From Dermacentor variabilis (Eukaryota > Arthropoda > Arachnida > Ixodida > Ixodidae), in the NCBI RefSeq assembly GCF_050947875.1, contig NC_134570.1, positions 103,526,122-103,590,121 on the forward strand: a stretch of DNA of 64,000 nt. The letters are read 5' to 3'. Below are positions 23,953-34,150 of this stretch, piece after piece. Every line of letters starts with the position of its first letter. Position 1 is the first letter of the stretch. Below the pieces are notes generated by a model. It saw nothing but the letters and a program-made list of their open reading frames with translations. It did not search any database and had not been told where the DNA came from. The position numbers and the translations under genes were made by a program.

Positions 23953-24497
23953 TGCAGTGGAATAACGGCCAGGAGAAAGTAATTGCTTATGCCAGCCGTA
24001 AGCTCTCGAAAGCAGAGGCAAACTACTCCGCAACCGAGAAAGAGTGCCTTGCAGTCATTTGGGCAATATGTAAATTTCGGCCCTACATCTATGGCAGACC
24101 ATTCAGAGCAGTCAGCGATCACCATTCGCTTTGCTAGCTGGCGAATCTCAAGGATCCATCTGGACGACTAGCAAGATGGAGCCTTAGGCTTCAAGAGTAT
24201 GACATTACTGTCGTATACCGATCCGGGAGGAAACACAGCGATGCCGACTGCTTGTCACGCGCACCCGTCGAGACAACTGTGTCAGAAGAAGAGGATTTCC
24301 CGTTCCTTGGCATTGTTGACGCGTCACAAATTGCTCAACAACAACGAGATGACCCGGAATTGCTTCCACTTATATAGCGCCTGGAGGGACTGGACGTTCA
24401 ACTGCCGCGTATTTTCTCTAGGGGGCTATCCTCGTTCTGTCTGCGAGGAAGTGTCCTCTACACGAGAAACTTCGAGAACAGCGAGACGAAGTTTTGA
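23890..24497 (+). pseudogene. Gypsy RNase H remnant and linker with nonsense codons
   Basis: After the deletion junction (about 23890) the RNase H domain is readable: [46 protein letters not shown] and SDHHSLC. In-frame stops follow at 24135-24137 (TAG), 24375-24377 (TAG) and 24495-24497 (TGA). The RT palm and fingers are completely missing. Confidence 0.85.
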
Positions 24498-25592
24498 CTT
24501 GTCGTACCCACATCTATACGAGAAGAAGTTTTGCATGCATGTCACGATGAGCCGATGTCTGGACACATGGGCGTGAGCCGTACAGTCGCTAGGATTCGTC
24601 TGAAATACTACTGGCCCAAGTTATTAGCCTCAGTGCAGCACTACGTCAAGACTTGTCGCGAGTGTCAAAGGCGTAAGACTCCATCCGTAAAACCGGCCGG
24701 CCTCCTCCAGCCAATAGAGCCACCAAAAGCCCCATTCCAACAAGTCGGTATGGACCTCCTTGGACCCTTCCCAACATCATCTTTAGGCAAAAAGTGGATA
24801 GTTGTGGCCACGGTCTATCTGACCCGTTACGCAGAAACTGATTCCCTGTACAATGCAACGGCTGTCGAAGTTGCAAAATTCTTTGTCCACAATATCGTGC
24901 TCAGGCATGGCGCTCCCGCAGTTGTTATTACCGATCGTGGAACGGCCTTTACTGCGGACCTAATGAAATGCTTGTTGCAAATGACACATACTGATCATAG
25001 GAAAACTACGGCGTACCACCCTCAGACAAACGGTTTAACTGAACGCCTTAACAGAACACTGACCGACATGCTTTCGATGTATGTCGACGTTGAACATAGG
25101 CTGTGGGACGAAATATTGCCATACATCACCTTCGCATATAATACGGCCGTTCAGGAAACAACACGAGTCACCCCGTTTGAACTTGTATTCGGCCGAGCAG
25201 TAACCACAACTTTGGATGCTATGTTGCCGTTAGATGAAGAAAACCATAACTCATCTGACCTAGATGATTTCTTGCAACGAGCCGAGGAGGCACGACAGAT
25301 GGCAAGGTACCGAATACGCCGCCAACAACGCATCGACTCCAGCCGGTACAACCAGCGCCGTAGTGAAGCTCATTACCAGCCCGGTGACAAGGTGTGGGTA
25401 TGGACCCCAGTGCGACGCCGTGGACTATCTGAAAAGCTTCTGTGCCGATACTTCGGCCCTTACGAAATACTTCGTCGTATAAGCGACGTCACTTACGAAG
25501 TGAAATCCGCTGGACACGAGAGCCCAAGACGGCGCAACTCCACGGAAGTTGTGCATGTTGTCCGCATGAAACCCTACCAGGAGAGGTCGTGA
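24498..25592 (+). CDS. Gypsy integrase (open frame)
   Basis: This frame is open from after the TGA at 24495-24497 to the stop at 25592. A His/Cys zinc-binding N-terminus comes first (HDEPMSGHMGVSRT, then CRECQ). The catalytic core follows with the expected Asp, Asp and Glu in GMDLLGPFP, TDRGTAF and NGLTERLNRT. A GPY/F-type C-terminal module ends it (KVWVWTP, RYFGPYEILRRI). All key residues are kept. It has no start of its own and would normally be released from Gag-Pol, so in this copy it is probably not expressed. Confidence 0.88.
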   Translation, partial: LVVPTSIREEVLHACHDEPMSGHMGVSRTVARIRLKYYWPKLLASVQHYVKTCRECQRRKTPSVKPAGLLQPIEPPKAPFQQVGMDLLGPFPTSSLGKKWIVVATVYLTRYAETDSLYNATAVEVAKFFVHNIVLRHGAPAVVITDRGTAFTADLMKCLLQMTHTDHRKTTAYHPQTNGLTERLNRTLTDMLSMYVDVEHRLWDEILPYITFAYNTAVQETTRVTPFELVFGRAVTTTLDAMLPLDEENHNSSDLDDFLQRAEEARQMARYRIRRQQRIDSSRYNQRRSEAHYQPGDKVWVWTPVRRRGLSEKLLCRYFGPYEILRRISDVTYEVKSAGHESPRRRNSTEVVHVVRMKPYQERS

Positions 25593-25674
25593 ACAACAAC
25601 AAAAAAATATGAGAGCCCACAGGAACCCCTACTTCCTCTCACGCATCGGGCCGATGCGGCAAGGAGGGGGATAA

Positions 25675-25939
25675 TGCACAGTGCCTTTGCATTGGGCACT
25701 GTGCACGCCGTACAGTGGTGTTGTTCAGCAACAACAGGAAGCGATCTTCGTGGCACGGGCAGCCAGTTGGACCCGGCTCGCATGCGGCACGCGCCCGAGG
25801 TGTCACGCGAGAAGAAGAGGAAGACGGTTCGAGCCAGTTTGAGAACGCGACTGCCGCGGATTCCTGCACGACCGCAGTGACTTTTACTTCTGGGCACAAG
25901 TTCGCCTTTAATAAATATCCTTGTTTTACTAACGTCGTT

Positions 25940-25942
<3 letters not shown>
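25675..25942 (+). repeat. 3' LTR of the gypsy element
   Basis: It is the same length as the 5' LTR with two visible substitutions (CTTCTGGG for CTTGTGGG, AACGTCG for AACATCG). It is followed directly by an (AT)n tract. Confidence 0.92.

Positions 25943-25998
<56 letters not shown>
25943..25998. repeat. (AT)n microsatellite
   Basis: A perfect AT dinucleotide run of about 56 bp directly after the 3' LTR. A short ATATATAT run also precedes the 5' LTR (21180-21188), so the element appears to have inserted in an AT tract. Confidence 0.95.
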
Positions 25999-26000
<2 letters not shown>

Positions 26001-26204
26001 GACATCCGGTAGAGTGGTTGGGTGGAGGTGCTTCTCCAGACTCCACTTCGTTTATATATACCGGCTGTTCCAAAAACCTCACTCAAGATTTCAAAATTTG
26101 CCGAAGCACTCCAGGTGGACGTGAATATGCATGAATTTGTTGGCTATTGTACAGAGAAAGTGGGGCTGTATTTTGTATCCGATGATTTGCATAAATGAGT
26201 GAGT

Positions 26205-26400
26205 GAGAAAACTTCATTTCGAATCAGAACAATTCGCGTTCGGCGAGATAGTGGGCTGGGGCACTCGCCGAGGTTACGGCCAAGAATTCTTGCCTCTTGG
26301 CGGCTTCCTTGGCTCGCTGGACTGCCCAAAATTGGTCTTCCCTGTTCGAGCTGAGCAGTGCGGCTCGCCATTGCGCGTATGAATAGTCAAAATTATTTAT
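26205..26400 (-). mobile_element. LINE ORF2 C-terminal fragment
   Basis: The minus strand reads AQWRAALLSSNREDQFWAVQ, RAKEAAKRQ and a short tail with a stop. This is the extreme C-terminus typical of tick EN-RT-RNase H LINEs; compare the end of the element at 1-2990 (QWEAALSSSQEEVQRAI). Only the last 60 or so codons are present. Confidence 0.65.
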
Positions 26401-27480
26401 AAACTTCACAAATATTACCTTACGGCAAACCTTCCCTTGAGAAGCTAGTAGAACATACTAGGAAATATTTTATTGAGCAATTTTTATACTTTCTACTTGT
26501 TACCTAAACATATTTTTCTGCTTCTCGAGAAAATCCCCCGATATAAGAACAAATAAAATGCGCAACCTGCTCTCTTGCATGCCGCGATTGCAGCGCTCTC
26601 AATCGTGGTGTGTTTGAACGAACGGCGCATTTATCCTTGGTTGCTGCCTCTAAAAAATTGGCAGAGCGGCGGCGCGGGCGTTGGCCGTGTGGTTTACGCC
26701 ACTGATGACCCTCCTTGGTGGTGGTTGACGATCGATAGCGATAAGCAGGCCGTGCAGCACACCAGGCTAAATCCGCGGTTAATACGCGGAGGGTCACAAT
26801 TATTCGACGTCGAGTGCACATGTCGTGATGTATTAGCATGCATAATGCAGCACAAGAAGTATAAATAACCATGTAGGTTTCTTAGCAAGGCGATTGATAT
26901 AACGCACCGGTCACTGAAAGTGTGTCGACAGCGCGACCGCCCCCAGCCCGCTACGGTGACAAGAACGCAGATGTCACCAAGCATACGGCGAGCACTGACC
27001 AGGCGATTGAAGAGATAGCGCCCCCCGAACGAAAGTTCAAGGTGAGACGACGCTGGGCCCCCTCGTGTGGGAACGAACGATGCGAACTCACGAGCAAGGA
27101 ACACGAATGTTTCCAGTTTTAGCCTTCCTTATCATGTGTATACAGCATATATTTAGACGAAACGCTCGGAAAGCTGCCTAGGCCCTCTCAAAATATACCT
27201 GTTTCCTTGCGCTAAACGAAAAAAGGACGCACAAGGGTGAGGGAGCAATGCACAGCGCATGTGTACCTTATGAGCCAAACTCAAAGTCTCGAGTTCTTAT
27301 TCGTTAATGAAAGCGAGGGAGACCTCTGTTAACAAGAATGATTTATGTAGATGCTTTAAAATAAACATAAATAGAATGAGGATGCGAGAACAGAAGTATC
27401 TTCCCCTTCCCCACAAACTCATGCAACTGAAAAAAGAACTAGAAAATGTAGACGAAGCATAGCTTGCCAGCATCACGAGC
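26400..27480. other. Intergenic sequence upstream of gene B
   Basis: No convincing gene. Near 27033 AAGTTCAAGGTGA resembles AAGTTCAAGGTAA (39052) and AAGTCCAAGGCAA (7503) upstream of genes C and A, so part of the duplicated 5' flank is present here too. Overlapping frames on both strands at 26504-27122 are not conserved. Confidence 0.4.
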
Positions 27481-27486
27481 ACTGAG

Positions 27487-27494
27487 TATAAAAA
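27487..27494 (+). promoter_or_regulatory. TATA box of gene B
   Basis: TATAAAAA lies 74 nt upstream of the ATG at 27561. A likely start-site motif (GGCATCACTT) follows about 30 nt downstream. Confidence 0.8.
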
Positions 27495-27560
27495 GGAACC
27501 GGGCATCCGAGTTCAGGCATCACTTCGAGCTCTTAACAGCAACGTAGGAACATATCCACC

Positions 27561-29246
27561 ATGAACGCTGTAAGTACCTTGGGGTTACATTATTTACTGT
27601 CAGCTCGAAAACTAAACATGGGAACCTTAAGGTTCTCAGTAGCCTTCTATTTCCAGGTTACGCCTTATCACTGTGTTGAAATTTTCATTCTGTACTACTC
27701 TCTTGGCTTGAAAAAGATGTGCGCAGTAGAATCACCTATCTATACAGAACTGCGTTATTAATCTATTTCATCTTGGCTGCCACCAAGCTTAACACAGTGG
27801 CATTGCCGTCCCCTGTATCTCACAAGTGCTTCATTTCGAGCGTTGCGGCGAACCATTCTTATGATTAATACTCAGCGAGAAATCACCATACACAATAGAG
27901 ACAAGAGATAACTGCTAAACCCTTCCAACCTACAGACTCCTCATATAGGTCCGCTAGAAATCGATCAGCTTTCGTGTCATGACAAAAAAGCTGGCTCTCT
28001 TCTAACTCACTAGCGTACTACTACATCTCTCCCTGGCGAAGCCCCGTAACCTAGTGAAGTTCCTGCCCACAGAAACATTTGGAAGCGCTGGAAACAGTGC
28101 TCATTGCCAAAGTTTCGCGGCTTTGCCGTACAGTCACCAACTGCCGCTGTTGACTGCCACAAGAACTATATTGGACAAATGGCGCACACGGTTCATTTAT
28201 TTTTCATACCTCCTTAGAGGCGATATATCTGGAAACTACAACCGTTTTTAGGCAGACTGTTTTTTTAATAATGTGCCTTGAGTACGGCACCACTGCTCAC
28301 TTTCATGTTTACTTTTTCCTTCTACTCGTCGTATTGGTAAGAAACATTGTAAAGAGCACACATACGAAGGCACGGCAAACGCCAGCGCTTACTGTCAAAC
28401 AAGTGATTATTTGGGTTATCCTGTTCCTAATCATTCAAACACGTAACTATCTCTTCAAGCAGCCGCATCTATTTGTGAACGCCTGTCCCGTACACGTTTT
28501 TCTTGCGAAATGAACTTGAAGTGATAGCCAGCGCCTGTACACGTTGCAGCACCATGTATGCGTTCTCTCAGCTGTTACCTCGCTACCTCTGATTATGATT
28601 AAACCACAATCTGATTATGAGGCATGTCTTAGTGGGGAATTCCGGAAATTTGGACCACCTGAGGTTCTTTAACGTGCACCTAAATCTAAGTACACGGGTG
28701 TTTTCGTATTTCGCCCACATTGAGATGCGGCCACCGTGGCCGGGATTCGATCCCGCGACCCCGTGCTTAGCAGTCCTACACAATAGCCACTAAGCAACCG
28801 CGGCGGGTAGAACGCCAACAGTGGAAAGGTGCGTAATAAGCAGCGACTAAGTACTGAGACACAATTCCCCGCAGGTCCTGTGCCTGTTCGCCGCTCTGCT
28901 GGGCAGTGCCCTCGCCGTGCACGTGCCCACGTACGGGGTGCCGGTGGGCGCCGGATACCCCTACGTTCCTGCTGTCACGACGACGGTCCACGGTGCCCCC
29001 GTAGCCGCCGTGCAGGCTGCTGTCCACCGCGTGGTGCCGGTCACTCCCACCGTCCACAATGTCGCCACCCCGTTCGGCTACCGCACCACCGGCGTCAGCT
29101 ACAGCCACAGAGTCGACGCCCACCCGTTGAAACTGCGCTACGTGTACGGAGTCGCGCCGTACGGCCTCGGCTACGGCTATGGTCTGAGCCCCTACGGCTA
29201 TGGCCTGAGCCCCTATGGCTACGCTCCTGTCCTGAAAAAGTGGTAA
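27561..29246 (+). CDS. Gene B: secreted V/P/H- and Tyr-Gly-rich protein, cuticle/matrix-like (two exons)
   Basis: Coding exons are 27561-27569 (ATG AAC GCT, M-N-A; donor GTAAGT) and 28875-29246 (acceptor CCCCGCAG). The 1305-bp phase-0 intron contains a SINE. The predicted protein has 126 residues and is the longest member. It starts with a signal peptide ending SALA, then VHVPTYGVPVGAG. A Val/Ala/His-rich middle, the core GYRTTGVSYSHRVDAHP and a tail with a tandem GLSPYGY repeat follow, ending VLKKW. The tail repeat comes from a 21-bp direct duplication (29181-29201 and 29202-29222). A start inside exon 2 would remove part of the signal peptide and is rejected. It is the most diverged intact paralogue. 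An extracellular structural role is inferred from composition and the signal peptide. Confidence 0.87.
28596..28807 (-). mobile_element. Ruka-type tRNA-derived SINE in the intron of gene B
   Basis: In minus orientation it carries a tRNA-like head. Its B box is seen on the plus strand as GGGATTCGATCCCGCGACC near 28741, and the A-box region as CACTAAGCAACCGCGGCGGG at the right end. The body shares TTCTTTAACGTGCACCTAAAT and GAGATGCGGCCACCGTGGCC with the copy at 37183-37357. It appears full length or nearly so. It is a pol III-type retroposon and not a functional tRNA. Confidence 0.9.
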
Positions 29247-29249
29247 GCA

Positions 29250-31125
29250 CCACTAACTTAGGTTCACTGAGCCCTCGTTTTGCTTTCATTATTCCGAGTA
29301 CATATCCCCTCACCGTAATGACAATTATAATACATTGGTATAACGCAAACTATAAAAACTGTAAAAAGCTTGTTCGACACAGAGTAGAAGTGAAATCATT
29401 GGGAACTCAAGGTGCCTATCATGACCAGAAATGTGAAACATTTAATTCTATAGCAGTGATTGTTCTATACTAAGCCGTGTTATATTTATTGTTCTTGGTC
29501 ACTCATTGTTTAGTTATCTCTCGGATTGTTTAAATAGATTATTCGTGCACATAAAGGAACAAATTAACTAATCTTACACTTTTATGTGCGTACAAAGCCA
29601 AAAACAGCAACTTAGCCCGTAGCGCTGATGATTAAAAGCTAATGAGCATTTTTCGCTACAAAATATTTTCGACATTTGCCGGTTCTTCTCGTAATGGCTG
29701 GCTTTACGAAATGAGGCAAACTTATTTCATCCTACGTAAAGCCACGGTAAACAGAAAGTTTGACAATCCTACGTTTCTTTCTTTTTGCAACATAGCAATG
29801 TTATGTATGCCTGTGAACAACTCTTGCTCATTGTATACATCATCTTTATTCCATGCAGAAGAAAGTCTACCGAGCCAAGAGCAACAAGGACCACTTCCGG
29901 AATGGCAGACAGAAATCAACGTCAAAAAAAAAATACTTTCGCCCTTGTTGCGATTGTTACATGGCCCCCAAATGGCAAAAAAAATAAAGACGTGAAACAA
30001 ATTTCATTCATCTTGATTATTATTATAATAATTATTTATTTTACAACCTTTAGCCTCCCTCTGTGATGAGTGTATGAACAGTTATGTATCTGGTCTTTCT
30101 TCGGCTCAATACTGCATTTATTGAACAGGCAGGGTCTGCCTTCCAGAAGAGGTAAACTAATATTCACCGTAAATGACTGACCATTCCGTTATCTCATCAA
30201 GAGACCCGTTAGACTCTACATTGTTATAGTACCTTCGGCACCATAAGGAAAACTCGGATCAAGAAATTTCCTTGCATTCAACACCTCCTGGCCCTAGTCG
30301 AAAGCGAATTTTGCAGAGCCTAAACTAGTTCCGATCATCGCTGCAATGCATCCTGCATATGTCGCGAAAGTGAGACCTTTACATAAAGCACATTCACATT
30401 ATGATTTTACATCCTCATGGCGTGGCTTCATTACAAGAAATTCGCACAAATGCTACTTCTCCCGGAGTACGAACACAAATATAAGTGGAGGAGATGGTGG
30501 GATTAAAGTGCGAGAATAAAGAGCAAAGAAGGACCTTATAAACAAGAGAAGCATAAAATCAAGCGCAGACATGTACAAACTTATGGATAATAGTATCACG
30601 TTGGGTGTATGCTTGCATGAAGCGTTTTAATATGCTGTAGTAGCAACACTCACTCCCTACATCACAAGCTGGCCTCCATTTCAACATGCTTCAGCATTCA
30701 GTCGGGCACACTGAACTTAGTACAGCGAAGCCACTGGGCACTGCGCTTAAGAAATATTCCATGGTGATTCTTACCTTCAGTATTTGCTAGAAAACTTCCC
30801 CTGAACTTCGTCGCTTACATTAGTTAGCCGTGTTAAGTACCAAATAAGTTATGCGGATCCAACACCAATGTTGTAATATAGGTGAATCGAAGCTTACGAG
30901 ATGCAGTTAAATAAGTCGTAAAAGGCGAAATGTGTTCGGTACAGTTTTCCGCATTGTACTATTCTATGCAAGGTGTAATCTCACGCAATGTTTCTTTGGG
31001 CACTACACCGTTCACAAACTGTGGCAAGACACAAGCAAAGAATCATGCAAATGCACCACTGTGGGATTTGGATAAATACCGTGATGTGGGCAAAGTGTTC
31101 TAACTTCATGGCGTAATTTTTGCGG
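29250..31125. other. Intergenic, 3' flank of gene B
   Basis: AT-rich. No clear AATAAA lies within 300 nt of the gene B stop. Small frames (29642-29995, 29785-30066) include poly-Ile from an ATT-rich tract and are not genes. Confidence 0.5.
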
Positions 31126-31129
31126 CAAG

Positions 31130-31223
31130 AAAAGCACAAGCACGAAGGCTTTAGCGAAATAAGGACTAATACAGGTGCTCGAGTTTGCCCTTCTTTCGCT
31201 AAAGCTTTCGTGCTTGTTCTTTT
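31130..31223. repeat. Inverted repeat (35-bp arms, 24-nt loop)
   Basis: The left arm (31130-31164) and right arm (31189-31223) are reverse complements with three mismatches. The core is AAGCACGAA then GCTTTAGCGAAA. The arms could form a long hairpin. It may be a miniature foldback element or a remnant of one. Confidence 0.8.
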
Positions 31224-31229
31224 ATTTAC

Positions 31230-32300
31230 GCACTTCACTGCTTCCCGCTGAAAAAAAAATCAGGACACTGCGGGACATTGACGCAGTGATGCCACAAGGA
31301 CTACGGCGATGTTTGATGTTTGGTGAAAGAATAATGGTGAAGCGAGATGTATGCAGAGAGTATTACGACGTGACATACAATGGCGTAAGGTTCACTTTTA
31401 TTCGCCCACTTCAGTCTTTCTTCTGTGCCAAATGGAAACTGGCGGGCGCACCCATGCCTTTGCGAGCATGTGCCCTCACAGTGGCCAAGCGACGTGCCAC
31501 ATGCCCTTATTGTCTCAACTAGCTCCTTCGCATCGCCACGAGAGCCATCTAATTGACATGTGGTGCACACACACGAATGTTGTGTATCGGTTCCTTGCGA
31601 GAACAACATTTCACTGCAATAGCATTTTCAAGCTATGGCCCCCCTGTTCGTGTGGGCATCTTTTCATTCTAACCTCTGTCGACTTGCTGCGAGCGCTCTC
31701 CACAGGAGTATGTGGGACTGATAAAAGCGAGAACGCACGTTCCTATAGATGCCAATGAAAATTAGAGTTTCACGCCTCAAAAAGATGCCTATGCAATCGC
31801 GCCGCAGTTCTTTCGAAGTGTAATATGCTGCACCCCAATACTACCACGTCAGTGGGACAGAACTGGAGGCGGATGAGAAGCCGCGGCCAGTGAAGCTTTC
31901 TTGTGGCGTCCGAAGGTGTAGACGCTGTGGTCTGTGGTAGCTTTGTGTCGTTGTGGCGTAAGGGTATATTTATCCGATTAGCATTCTTAGCCTACTTCCC
32001 CTGCTTCAAATGATAAATAAAGGTGTGTTCAGCACAACGGTTTCTCGCCACATTGGTTGAATGCTGATCGCATTAACCCCCACTGTCATCGTGAGGTGGG
32101 TTCAAGGTGGGTCCTGCCGGAATTTCACAGCGCAGCTGTTTTCGTTCCCCGGCGAAGGCCCGCGCACGACGGCGTGCTTGATATCAAATGCAAATGTTTT
32201 TACATCGTTCTGGGAAAATAGAAACAAACACACGAGAAAAAGAAGAGAAACTTGTAAACAATATAAAACGCATGTGATTTTTAAGCAGTGCATTACAAAT
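31230..32300. other. Intergenic, no feature supported
   Basis: Overlapping frames on both strands at 31175-31758 have no domains. Nothing else recognisable. Confidence 0.45.
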
Positions 32301-32309
32301 GAAAAATTG

Positions 32310-32344
32310 TGTACTGTTGTATACTGTTGTATACTGTTGTATAC
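32310..32344. repeat. Short tandem repeat of 11 bp
   Basis: Three consecutive copies of TGTATACTGTT, each containing the palindrome GTATAC. Confidence 0.8.
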
Positions 32345-32789
32345 GATTACATATGATTCAAACGTGTTGGCAAGAAGCACCAATTTTAAATTGTCTACTA
32401 CATAATTAAAAGATTTTATTACGCTCTATGTGATTAAAACGATAACGAGTAGAGAATCACAAAGAAAATTAAATGAAAAGTGATTTGCAACGAGTACGTT
32501 AAAAATGTGATTGTATAAAGTTGCATGGGATCGTGCAAACAAACTATCAATGATAAAACGTTGCAAACAATTTTCGTGTATCAGTTGTTAGACTCAGTTA
32601 CAAATATGCAGGATTTACTTAATGCGATAACCCTATAGATGGAGTAAACACACTTTGTACGTATGCGCAGACGGAAAAGTTAAAGGCACTTGTCTCCTCG
32701 CGTGCATTGAATGCGAAGGCAGTATTACTCTTTCGCGCGATACTTTTCACTTGATCACGTGCTCGAATTAGGCAAAGTAAACCTTGAGG

Positions 32790-33170
32790 ATGGGACACCC
32801 AAATTTCGGGAGTAGGCCAAGTCAATTTTCGAAGTGCCCCATGTCGGTTTTAACGTGGATCAACAAAATTTTCAAATTAGGCCAAGTCAAATTCAGGAGT
32901 GGGCCACTCAAATTTTGGGGGTAGGCCAAGTCAATTTTGGGAGTGAACCCGGTTGGTTTTAACCGTCGTTCAGCTTCATTTTCGTATCGGGTAATGTCAA
33001 TTTTGGGGGTGTAAGACTGGGCCAGGTCGGATTTGAACGTGCGTTAACTCAATTTTCGAATTTGATAAAGACAATTTTTGGGGGAGGGCCAAATCAATTT
33101 TGGCAGTGGCCCAAATCGTTTCTGACTATGGGTCAACTCAATTGAGAAATTGGGCAAAATCATTTCTTTT
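32790..33170. repeat. Degenerate minisatellite (GGCCAAGTCAATTTTGGGAG-like units)
   Basis: Repeated units of about 25-30 bp combine GGCCAAGTCAA, TTTTGGGAGT or TTTTGGGGG and GTGGGCCA, interspersed with longer GGTTTTAACGT-type units. The order is irregular. It is bounded on the right by a G-run of about 15 (33177-33191). No coding potential is supported. Confidence 0.8.
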
Positions 33171-33189
33171 TCTTATGGGGGGGGGGGGG

Positions 33190-34150
33190 GGCAGGCTCTT
33201 CACCGTGGCACTGCGCAGTGCGAGCCACAACAGGTCCACCGCCGGGAACGTGACCTCATCCCTTGGTTACGAAAGTTTTGGTACCATCGGCTGCTAACAT
33301 AGAACGCCGGATTTTCAGCTTCATGGGGCATATAATGCTTTCCCATTAAATTGGGGGACGATCTCCAAAGCAGCGCAGTCTAATACAGGGTGTCAAAGCA
33401 CTGGGTGTCATGAAAGAATGATACGAGAAACATGCACGTAACTCACAGAACCAGCCATTTTATACGGCGACTTTGACACGACAAAAGCATGGCGTGTGAG
33501 CGTGGCCTTCCGGTTAGAGAATTCGGCTGCTCTGATGTAACACAGAGTTCCAATAGCACCATTGGTCCTGCATGTATGTATAGCCTTCGCAGACTTCACA
33601 CGCTTTGGATGTATTTAACTAAAAACTCTAGTTGTGTTGAGCTTAGGCGATTGCTTCGGAGTTGGCAGAAAACTTGCAAAAGATATTCTAGAAATGTCAC
33701 TTTGTTATACGCTTGCGCGAGGTCGCCCTTGACACACGCGCACGTCATTGCAGCGACATCACAACCTGCATACTTATATAGTAAGCGGTGCTAAGTTATG
33801 TCCTAGCTTTTACATCGGGAAGCTGTCGTCCATTATTTCGACTACTTCAACTTTCCGTTTGAAAACTGTTGCGGTTATCCTGTGCACATATTGGCCACAA
33901 CGCAAAGCGGCACGGGGCAAGGCAGCGCAAGCAGCGCGAGCCGGAAACTACTGTGGCAACGTCATGGGGCTCATGAGAACAGTATGCTTGCCTTTACTAG
34001 CACGATTTCAAGCTGAAAAAATACTGGTTCGGCTTCGGCTTAGGATTTAGCACGCTCTGATTTTGTTCCAGTTCAATTCCGGTTCGGATAAATGTGTGCG
34101 TGTCAGTTTTAAGTGCGCTGCTTCATAATTACCATGGCTCACCAACTAGC
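33190..34150. other. Intergenic, no feature supported
   Basis: Short frames only. A GGTTCGGCTTCGGCTTAGG-type stretch at 34026-34046 looks like simple-sequence decay. Confidence 0.45.

Larger units (their letters stand above)
21189..25942 (+). mobile_element. Ty3/gypsy LTR retrotransposon, RT deleted
   Basis: The element has two 268-bp LTRs and a gag-protease frame. An internal deletion removes the reverse transcriptase, after which an RNase H fragment with nonsense codons and an intact-looking integrase frame follow. The LTRs begin TGCACAG and end GTTACA, and I count two differences between them (near 21412 and 21449 in the 5' copy). That indicates recent insertion. A purine tract (AAGGAGGGGG, about 25660-25670) precedes the 3' LTR. 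Both flanks are ATAT-rich, so a short target duplication is possible but not unique. Confidence 0.93.

Noticed and set aside
28740..28807. tRNA gene
   Set aside because: The A and B box sequences belong to the tRNA-derived head of a SINE with a conserved non-tRNA body.
31175..31758. Overlapping frames on both strands at 31.2-31.8 kb
   Set aside because: No domains, no conservation in the window, no promoter or splice context.
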